This document shows positions 24,789 through 34,300 of a DNA stretch of 64,000 bases, one piece after another. The stretch is from Auanema rhodensis (taxonomy: Eukaryota > Nematoda > Chromadorea > Rhabditida > Rhabditidae). The notes beneath the pieces were generated by a model. It searched no databases. It was not told the DNA's origin and saw only the letters and a list, made by a program, of their open reading frames with translations. Each line of letters begins with the position of its first letter. Within the stretch, counting starts at the first letter, position 1. The translations under genes were made by a program, and so were the position numbers. The stretch is taken from positions 11,408,001 through 11,472,000 of the forward strand of contig OZ059899.1 in NCBI GenBank assembly GCA_964057225.1. The letters are read 5' to 3'.

Positions 24789-24862
24789 TGCCGCCAGCAG
24801 GGGTCGAACCTGCGACCTTGGGCTTATTAGACCCACGCTCTAACCGACTGAGCTATGGCGGC
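24789..24862 (-). tRNA. tRNA-Ile(AAT)
   Basis: Full length, class a; counterpart of 22784. Confidence 0.95.
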
Positions 24863-25454
24863 TACGAAAGTACGAAATAACAAAGCGCTGATTATAGGAA
24901 ACGTGAATGAATGCAGATATTCTCAATTCCGATTCATTAACTAGATCGTGATCAGCATTTTACAACATTGATAAAATATAAACTGAGAAAAAAACATCAA
25001 CAAATGACACTATTAACTTGGTTTTTTGAACAGCTTTTTTATATTTCTTTTTTCACTATGAGAGAACTTATATTTATTGCTTTTTCAAAATTTTCCATTT
25101 TTAACATTATACATCTTGACTATCACACATTGAGAACAACAGTTGGCAATGTTGGTTGTCACGTCATATTTCATGCAGTTAGATTTTCAGACACATTAAT
25201 ACCTTTAACCATTCTTCTTATGAGTTTTGTAACGATAGATCGTAATAGGAAATGAATTGCAATAATATGAAAAAATACAAGACATAGTCAACATTGATTT
25301 CCCCAAATAGTATCATGTTTGCTTGTTATTCAATTAGAACACTTTTTTTTTGATTGTTTTCTTGAAATATTCTTTTTTTTCTTTAACAAAGTTATGACTG
25401 AGATCAAAATTTGAACTTACTTTTGAACAATTAAACAGAAATTTAAAAAATATT

Positions 25455-25528
25455 TGCCGCCAGCAGGGGTCGAACCTGCGACCTTGGGCTTATTAGACCC
25501 ACGCTCTAACCGACTGAGCTATGGCGGC
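25455..25528 (-). tRNA. tRNA-Ile(AAT)
   Basis: Full length, class a; counterpart of 23450. Confidence 0.95.
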
Positions 25529-26127
25529 TACGAAAGTACGAAATAACAAAGCGCTGATTATAGGAAACGTGAATGAATGCAGATATTCTCAATTCCGATT
25601 CATTAACTAGATCGTGGTCAGCATTTTACAACATTGATAAAATAGAAACTGAGAAAAAAACATCAACAAATGACACTATTAACTTGGTTTTTTGAACAAC
25701 TTTTTTATATTTCTTTTTTCACTATGAGAGAACTTATATTTATTGCTTTTTCAAAATTTTCCATTTTTAACATTATACATCTTGACTATCACACATTGAG
25801 AACAACAGTTGGCAATGTTGGTTGTCACGTCATATTTCATGCAGTTAGATTTTCAGACACATTAATACCTTTGACCATTCTTCTTATGAGTTTTGTAACG
25901 ATAGATCGTAATAGGAAATAGGAAATGAATTGCTATAATATGAAAAAATACAAGACATAGTCAACATTGATTTCCCCAAATAGTATCATGTTTGCTTGTT
26001 ATTCAATTAGAACACTTTTTTTTTGATTGTTTTCTTGAAATATTCTTTTTTTTCTTTAACAAAGTTATGACTGAGATCAAAATTTGAACTTACTTTTGAA
26101 CAATTAAACAGAAATTTAAAAAATATT

Positions 26128-26201
26128 TGCCGCCAGCAGGGGTCGAACCTGCGACCTTGGGCTTATTAAACCCACGCTCTAACCGACTGAGCTATGGCGG
26201 C
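26128..26201 (-). tRNA. tRNA-Ile(AAT), T at position 32
   Basis: Full length, class a. First base of the anticodon loop is T rather than C (plus-strand TTAAACCC); anticodon unchanged. The same variant is at 47096. Confidence 0.93.
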
Positions 26202-26799
26202 TACGAAAGTACGAAATAACAAAGCGCTGATTATGGGAAACGTGAATGAATGCAGATATTCTCAATTCCGATTCATTAACTAGATCGTGGTCAGCATTTT
26301 ACAACATTGATAAAATAGAAACTGAGAAAAAAACATCAACAAATGACACTATTAACTTGGTTTTTTGAACAGCTTTTTTATATTTCTTTTTCACTATGAG
26401 AGAACTTATATTTATTGCTTTTTCAAAATTTTCCATTTTTAACATTATACATCTTGACTATCACACATTGAGAACAACAGTTGGCAATGTTGGTTGTACC
26501 GTCATATTTCATGCAGTTAGATTTTCAGACACATTAATACCTTTGACCATTCTTCTTATGAGTTTTGTAACGATAGATCGTAATAGGAAATAGGAAATGA
26601 ATTGCTATAATATGAAAAAATACAAGACATAGTCAACATTGATTTCCCCAAATAGTATCATGTTTGCTTGTTATTCAATTAGAACACTTATTTTTTGATT
26701 GTTTTCTTGAAATATTCTTTTTTTTCTTTAACAAAGTTATGACTGAGATCAAAATTTGAACTTACTTTTGAACAATTAAACAGAAATTTAAAAAATATT

Positions 26800-26873
26800 T
26801 GCCGCCAGCAGGGGTCGAACCTGCGACCTTGGGCTTATTAGACCCACGCTCTAACCGACTGAGCTATGGCGGC
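26800..26873 (-). tRNA. tRNA-Ile(AAT)
   Basis: Full length, class b. The BEL/Pao tandem is inserted 163 bp to its right, that is upstream of this gene in its own orientation. Confidence 0.95.
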
Positions 26874-27036
26874 CACGAAAGTACGAAATAACAAAGCGCT
26901 GATTATAGGAAACGTGAATGAATGCAGATATTCTCAATTCCGATTCATTAACTAGATCGTGGTCAGCATTTTACAACATTGATAAAATAGAAACTGAGAA
27001 AAAAACATCAACAAATGACACTATTAACTTGGTTTT

Positions 27037-27895
27037 TGTTTTGACTGGAATCCTTTGAAGTAGGAGAGCGTAAAACAGGCATGGGTGGTTCAGTGGATTT
27101 GAAGTGTAGAGAACGAGAACGCTAGGTTACTTGGACAACGATTTATTAAGAGAGAACTGGTAAAGACAACAGTGACAAAAATAGGAATATAGATGAATAC
27201 GATACGAAGCAAGAATACAAAGTAAATATGGAGCAGCAGCAACAGCAGAACGACGCTCGGAGCGGTCGTTGGATCAAGAGGTCAAGAATGGGAAAAGCTG
27301 CGAGCTTATATACGAATTCTACCGGGCGATATACAATACATATTAATGATGGCATGAAGAAATAGAGAAATAATTTACAACAAGAATACGAAATAATATA
27401 TAATAAATGAAATATAAAATAATCTAGGAATAATAGATACGTGGGCTGAATATTAGAATAGAATAGAATATAGAGAGAATACAGCATTTTGCCACAGATT
27501 GAATGTGCCTTCTGCTGTAAGTTGTGGGGGCAGGCTAAGTGTAGATGAGTCATGTCTTATCCTGTGCGGCATCTCCCAGATTTTGCAGGATGCGCGAGTG
27601 GGCGAATGAGTCATGAGCCATTTAGACCTCGATTGCAACTTACAAGATTATTGATTAAGCTAAACGAATTCTTAAGATTAAAATAGACTATAGGCAATAA
27701 GAGAACAAGATTAACATAAAAGGTTAAGATGGATAGATGTGTTTAAGAGACAATAATGAAGGAACATCTGGTGAGTAATCGGATAAACTTGCATGTGTGT
27801 GTGCGGCACGTATGAGTCATAGGTGAATAAAATAGTGGGAATAAAGTGCATCGTTGTCCAAAAAGAGTATGGGAAAGATGGAGTGCGTTCGCACA
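27037..27895 (-). repeat. LTR (left; 3' LTR of left copy)
   Basis: 859 bp. In element sense it starts TGTGCGAACGCACTCC and ends CCAGTCAAAACA. Candidate TATA box TATATAAG at 27305-27312 and polyadenylation signal AATAAA at 27142-27147, both minus sense, place U3, R and U5 in the usual order. A short GC-rich purine tract (GGCGGCGGGAG, 27896-27906) directly before it is a candidate polypurine tract. Confidence 0.9.
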
Positions 27896-27928
27896 CTCCC
27901 GCCGCCGAATATGCTATAATAGCATTGT

Positions 27929-28321
27929 TCAGAAAAGGTCGACGTAGGAAGGCAGAGATTCCTTGCTCGTCGATGGCTTGTTTGGTGGTGTGGCTTCTGT
28001 CTTCTTCAGCTTTGGCTTTGAGGGAGTTTGAGTCCCTTGTGTGCAGATATCAGGTAAAGACCTCTTCTGGAAGAGGTTTTTGATGCAGCGAAGTTCCTCA
28101 ATGATGAGGTTCAATGGTGCTGTGAGTTGTTGGATGTCCTTGCGGAGATCCTTCATCTCATTTACCAGAAGCTTGAGTTCTGGTTGCGCTTCCACTACAA
28201 TGATGTTGGATTTGCGTGGAGGCGATGTTTCACAGCTTCTCTTTCTTTCGGTGAGTCGTTTCGGTGAGTCGTTTCTCGTTGCCAAATAGTTGTAGATCAG
28301 TAAGCTCCTTTTCGAATACAT
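27929..28321 (-). CDS. Downstream ORF overlapping env end in another frame, copy 1
   Basis: A 130-codon ORF overlapping the last 92 nt of the polyprotein in a different frame. No recognised domain. It contains a heptad-like leucine-rich helix (ELKLLVNEMKDLRKDIQQL) and a Pro/Ser/Thr/Lys-rich tail. Where the polyprotein ends there is a perfect 13-bp tandem duplication (28247-28272). Since 13 is not a multiple of three, the duplication itself moves the reading frame, so this ORF is best read as the displaced C-terminus of the polyprotein. A separately expressed accessory protein or a programmed shift are alternatives. Confidence 0.5.
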   Translation of the reverse strand: MYSKRSLLIYNYLATRNDSPKRLTERKRSCETSPPRKSNIIVVEAQPELKLLVNEMKDLRKDIQQLTAPLNLIIEELRCIKNLFQKRSLPDICTQGTQTPSKPKLKKTEATPPNKPSTSKESLPSYVDLF

Positions 28322-31300
28322 TATAGGTCCTGGCTGTGTTGATAAAGTCCTTTATTTTGATGAAATAACAGAGAATATCAGTAGCGGCCAGTTGGATGTC
28401 TCTAGCAGGAGTATTCGTAATCGCTTCAAGTTGGAATAAAGTTTTCAGAGATAGATCCATGGATTGCAATAGGCCCTTGTAGTAATCATTTCTTTTGTCT
28501 AAGGACAGACGTAAGTATGATTGTTTTCTCTCGGCTGAGGAAGCAAGAGTATCGCGAATAGTGTTGGCGTGAGTTGACATGATTAGGAATAAGAGTATGA
28601 TAGCGACGTGGGTCTTCCGTTGAGTGATAAGGAAGAGGAGGCGCCTGAGGAAACGAAGCGTAATGATGGGCAGGCGGAGCGTGGTTTTAATAATTCTGAT
28701 AGCAAAGAAAAGTGTGTTGCTCGCGATGGCGATGGAGTATGTCGTCATGATGTAATACGAAATGGCCAATGCGGATAATATCAGTATGAGACAAAATAGA
28801 AGTTCTCTGTACCAGTTAAGGTAAATGTCGTAGAAATGAGTGATATCAGGCCATGGGAAAGATATAACTGACTCATGAATGGAGGAGTGATTGCCATCGA
28901 CGTAGTGTTTGTTGAGATCTTCCATATTATTCACGTAATATAATATTCCGGTGAGCAAAAATGACTTCGTTTGTTTTCCGCAAGTGTATGAACACTGTGT
29001 TCGAGGTGAAGCTGTTGTCATTGGAAGTCGAATAGTGTTCATTGTTCCTTCAGGGCTGCAGTGTAGCATGAATGCTGTACCTTCGCAAGTTGTTGCCGCG
29101 AGAGTATTTGTTGATGAGGAACATATAATTTTAGCCTGTGCTCCGTTTTGACAGTTGTAACAGCCTGTTAACATGGAGTCTGTTATGTCGCAAAATTCCG
29201 AGCTGTAATTGAATGAGTTTTGGAATTTGCCATCAATTGTGATGTGTAGTTCGGCCATAATGTTACGGTTGACAGTTATGTGAACTTTGCGATTTGAAGA
29301 TTCGATGGAGTAGGCAGGTGTGATGAGTGGTAAGGCACTTTTCACATTTTCAAATGATGTATTCAAAGAGTAGTCTTTGCATCGACAATTCACGGTATCT
29401 TCGGCTGGTGAACAATCGCAATGTGGAGTAGCTTGGCATTCCATTTTTATTGCTTTCTCTCTAGATGAGCAAGATAGAGTTGCTGGTTGGTTCCAGACTG
29501 CTGTTTTCGTCAGATTTCGAATGAATTTGTATTGCATTGCTGGTATGACGGGTGAAGTAATGCTGGTAAGTGCTATCTTGAATGGAGACAAAGAAGTTAT
29601 CAAATCGCCGTGTAAGGTGATGTTTCTGGTGATTATATTTGTTCCATTTTGATAGGTAAGTAGCATCTGAGTAGATTGTGACCATTCTGTGCAAGTGAAG
29701 ACTTCGTAAATGGATTTGTCCGTGGGTTTCATATACGTTCTGTAGAAGAGGCAACCGGATGATGGATAGAAGCATCCGCAGCCAATGCCTCCACAAGATT
29801 CTGTGCAGAATGTTTGTCCTGGGTATTGGTTGGCCATAGTTAGTTCATTGATCTTGGTGTCTTCTCTGATCATGGCGCATTTTGTTTCTTGGCAGGATCC
29901 AGTTCGTGGGCAACGTTTGCTGTCTTGGACTTGAGTGATGCTTTCTCTAGTGAAGTATAGTGAATTTACTTCGCAAGAATAAGTGCTTTTGATCCACTGG
30001 ATGCGTAGGAAAGTGATTTTGTCCTCGTTGTTGGTAAATGAGAGACATGCTTCCTGAGTGTATGGGCTGATGGTAAGTCGTTCTGATGTTCGGATTCGAC
30101 ATTCGTTTTGAGTGCATGACGATTCTTTTGTTGAAATCATGTTCAATTCTTGACATGCAGAGGTGTTTCCTATTTCTAACAGTATTATTGCAAGAAGAGG
30201 AATGACGGATTGCCTTCTTTTTGAGAAGAGTTTTTTCAATTTTCGTCCAATTGTCAGTGTGAGTGAGAAGATTATATAGCACCACAGACGAATTGGTTTG
30301 CCGATAACCCATGGTGTGTATAGTAGTCCGTAGCATAAGGCTGTGATCATATATACTATGAGTGTCAGTAGCAAGATTGAAGTCCAAGGCCAGCACGATG
30401 GATTGAGCAGGGTTGCTGTACAAAATGTGCAGGTAACTGTAGAGCAGAAGTGGACTCCTGGGCATGTTAAGAACATGTGTTGAAGTCTGGAGTTGTGAAA
30501 AAATGTCCAACTGACTTGGTAGTCTGTCAATATTTCTGCTGTGGGAAGAGTGACGTCTCCGTTGTTACTACTGTTGAAGCATGTGTTTTGGATGCACACT
30601 TGTTGGTTTGCCGTACTGATTCCTTGGATATGAACTCCGTGGGAGTTGCATGAAATTGTTGGGTTTGCTGAGGCCATTGGTCCGAAAATCGCAAGTATTG
30701 TGAAGAAAGTGAGGAGTGTATTGGTTGTATCTCCGTACCATACTCGTGGTAAGTTACGTAAGTTGGTTCTTCTTTCTTCATGAACTTGTTCTTCTGGTGT
30801 TGCGTTGCCCTTGAGTTTTTCTGGGATCTCGTTGTCTGAGATTTCCAATGGGTGCAGTAAGTTGACTGGTCTTTTTATTTCTCGACCTGTTTCCGAAATC
30901 AGCGTTGCTTCTCTGATGTTTCCTGATCTGTCGGGGTGAACTTGAATTATTTTTCCTGTACTCCATTTGTGACGGGGAATAGGAAGCTCGTTGATTAGGA
31001 CGATTTGACCAATGGATGGAGTTAACTTTGTTCCCGCTTTCTTAACTGAAATGTTGTGATGGTGTGTAGCGCGGATCTCTTTCAGGTATAGGTCTGTCCA
31101 GAGTTCCCAGAACTTGTTTGTGCGTTTCCTTGATGAGTGAATGGCTCGTTCTGTATCAGCTTGAGTTTGTAGCGCTGGGCTGTCAATGTAATCCTCATCC
31201 ATTTCTTCTTCTGATTCGACAGAGATGTTCAAGTCGATGTCTTTATAGATGAAATCGCATGGTCGTATGATCTCATCTTTGTTCGTATCTGTACCGATGT

Positions 31301-34300
31301 ATGTGAGTGGACGTGTGTTTATTGTAGCTTCACACTCTGCAAGGGTTATTGTGAGCTCTTCAGTAGTTGGAGTACTGTGGAGTGTTTTGTAAAGAGCTTC
31401 CTTCACGGACCTAATAAGTCTTTCGTAAAAACCGCCTTGCCATGGGGCATAGGGGGTGATGTTGTGCCAGCGAATTTTGTATTGATTTCCGCTGTCTGTT
31501 GTAGTGAAGAGTTTGTTTGCAACCTTTTGACCAAGCTCAAAGGTGCTTGCGTTGTCGCAGGTTATGCTCGATGGGCATCCACGTCGTGCCCAGATTTTCC
31601 GTAAACAGTTGAGAAATGCGGTAGTTGTGAGGTTGTGAATCACCTCAAGATGGATGAGTCTTGTCACCGTGCAGGTGTAGATGCAGCTCCAGACTTTCGT
31701 ATTTCCGTCTTTGACTGTGATGGGTCCGAAGTAGTCGAGACCTACGTGTTTGAAGGGTTGGCTTCGTTGGAGTCGTCTGGATGGTACGTTTCCTGATGGA
31801 GGGTACGTAAATGGCCGGTTGTTAAGCCTTTGACAATTTGCGCACTTTCTTATGACTGCTTGTGTCTGGGAACGTAGTTGAGGAATCCAGTATTTTTGTC
31901 GTACTTCCGCCATGGTATGAGCAGTACTTTTGTGAAATTTTTCATGAAAGTGCTCTATGAGGAGTCGTGCGGTTGGTGTTTTGGGAAGGATGATGATAGG
32001 AAGCTTAGCTGATTGCTCTAGCTCAGCGTTTTCCATTCGTCCTCTACTGTGCCAGAGGTGATCTCTGAGGAGTGGACGGAGATCGTTTCTTTGGGCTGCT
32101 GTCAGACGAACCATCAAGTTTCTTTGATGAAGGTGTAGTAGATTTAGTTCTGCTTCTTCATAATGTTGAGGTGTACGAGCTTCAGTGAGTGGATAATGAG
32201 TTGCTATCCATTTTTCTTGTGCCTGTGTCCATGAGGAACAGTCTGATATCCATGGTTCTTCGTTTGGGTCGTCATCCGTAGTTGTCATGTGAACATTCAC
32301 TTCATTCTGTGGAAGAGTGAATAATGGACCATTGATTGCTCGTTCGAGTTGAGCTTGTGGATTCCACCAGTAATGGTCGCTTAGCTCTGCTGTGGTACAA
32401 CCTCTTGTGGCGATGTCAGCTGGATTATCCTTCGTGTTGATATAACCAAAGAAGGTCTTTATTTCCATATCTTCCAGTTGTTCTGCGCATTCGTTGATTT
32501 CTTTGATGCGGTTTTGTACCAAGACCCCAGTTGTTTTCTGGTCTGGTTTCTGTCGGATCCAAGCAAGTGCTATCTCAGAGTCGGATAGAAAGGTAGCAGT
32601 TTCTATCTTGATGTTGCCTCTGATTTCTTTGGCGATTTTCAGAGTGTTTGATACTCCTATTGTAAGAGCAGAGATTTCTGCTTTTGGGATTGTGATGGAT
32701 GAACTCTTGGAGTGCAACTTTGATTTTGCAAACATGAGCCTGGGTTTGCGAGTTGATGCTGATAAGATGTAGACGCAAAATCCTAACGCTGATCCGCTGG
32801 AATCTGTGCAAGTGACCAGATGATATGAGTTTGTTGGGTCTGATGGTAGTGAGCGAGGAATCGCTTTTACCATGTGAAAATTGTCTGACAATTCTTTCCA
32901 TTTTTGTTGTAGCTCATGGGGAAGTGTTGTGTCCCAGTCGAAGTTTTCTGTCCACAGTGATTGTAAAAACAGACGGAGTGGATGAAGGCTGGGGCAGATC
33001 ATTCCCATAGGATCGAAGATTGAGGCTATAGCTTGAGTTATGCCTCTTTTGGTTGGTTTTGTTTCTGTTATCTTCGTCTCGATAATCCATTGATCAGTCT
33101 TGGTGTCCCAAGGTAGTCCCAATACTTTGGGTGTTGTTGAACTATTTTTCTCTTCCATACTGAGGTTGTTGTTGAAGGTAGCGTCGTTAGATATGAACTC
33201 TTGGAGTGTCATATTCATTTCTGCGAATATGTCTTTGATGTCTTGATACCAGAGACATATCTTTTCGCTCGAATCACATGCTAAGAGTAAGTTGTCGACG
33301 TAGAGGTTTTCCTTTATTTGATGGGCAAGAAAGTTTTCGTGACTTCTTTGCATCAGATGATAGCGTATAGTTGCGCTGAGTAGGAATGGAGAAGCGTTGA
33401 TGCCAAACGGAACTCGGCAAAAACGAAGTGTCCTTATGTTTTCTGGTGTGATTGGTTGATTGATGTCATTTAACCAGAAGAATCGTGTCGCGTCTCTTTC
33501 GGATTCGTGTAGTCGGATTTGAAGAAAGGCTTTTTTAACGTCAGCAATCATTGCTATTGGTCCGCATCTGAATCGTAGTATCATCCCTATGAGAGAAGGA
33601 AGGATTAATGGGCCTTGGTGAATGACGTCGTTCAAGCTTGGCTTGTTTTGGTAATGTCCGGAGGCATCGTAGACTATTCTAAGCTTAGTCGTTTCCTTTT
33701 GAGGCGTTATCACTGCCTGATGGGCGATGTAGTGAATCCTATGAGCGTTTGGGTATGGATCCGTAGCCTCCTCAATGATGCCGCTGTTTAACTGTTCTTC
33801 AATAATGTTGTTGTATTGTTGAAGTAGTTGTGGTTGATTTGATAGTTTAAGGGCTAAACTTGTCAATCTTTTGAGAGCAAGTGCTCTGTTGTCCGGAAGT
33901 AAGTGTGCGTTTTCTTTCCATGGGAACGAAACATAATAGCCATCTTCTTTCTTTTGGATGGAAGCGTTGAATTGATCTAGGATCAATTTGTCTCTTGCTT
34001 CTCTCTCCTCTTGTTCTGTGCCGGTAAATTCCATGTGTTCTTCAATAAAACTTTTGTTCCATTTTTGAATTGGTATTGAAGATTCTCCTGTGATGACGGA
34101 GTAGGCACTAATTGACTTTTTGTCAGTTGTTTGACCGGTGATGAAATCTCCAAATTGTGTGTGGATGATTATGTTGTCTGGATTTAATTGCTCTACGGAA
34201 GTCAGTGCTTGCCACATAAGGTCCGATCCTATGAGGATTCTAGGAGTAATCTTGAAAGTTTGTCCTAGGCTTGGCTTGGCCTTTGTAGCTTTTTGGAAGC

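Larger units (their letters stand above)
10451..27036. repeat. tRNA-Ile tandem repeat, block C (main array)
   Basis: 25 consecutive tRNA genes, all on the minus strand. Gene-to-gene spacing is 665-666 bp, except 672-673 bp where a 7-bp AAATAGG-type insertion is present (units before 24123, 26128 and 26800). Units fall into 5'-flank classes a (CTACGAAAG), b (CCACGAAAG) and c (CTACGAGAG). From 10802 to 14796 the classes alternate a/b. Later parts show two- and three-unit periods, for example 22118-24122 repeated as 24123-26127. The block is cut at 27036 by the BEL/Pao insertion and resumes at 45982. Confidence 0.95.

Noticed and set aside
10451..27036. Array read as a CRISPR or other spacer-repeat immune locus
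   Set aside because: The whole 666-bp unit is repeated, the spacers are not unique, and the context is eukaryotic.
27146..27553. 135-codon minus-strand ORF in each LTR (also 36189-36596 and 45232-45639) as an accessory gene
   Set aside because: It overlaps the candidate TATA and polyadenylation region, is low-complexity and hydrophobic, and has no recognisable domain.
29947..30510. 187-codon and other ORFs opposite or out of frame inside the polyprotein regions
   Set aside because: Shadows of the long polyprotein reading frame, without independent motifs or start context.
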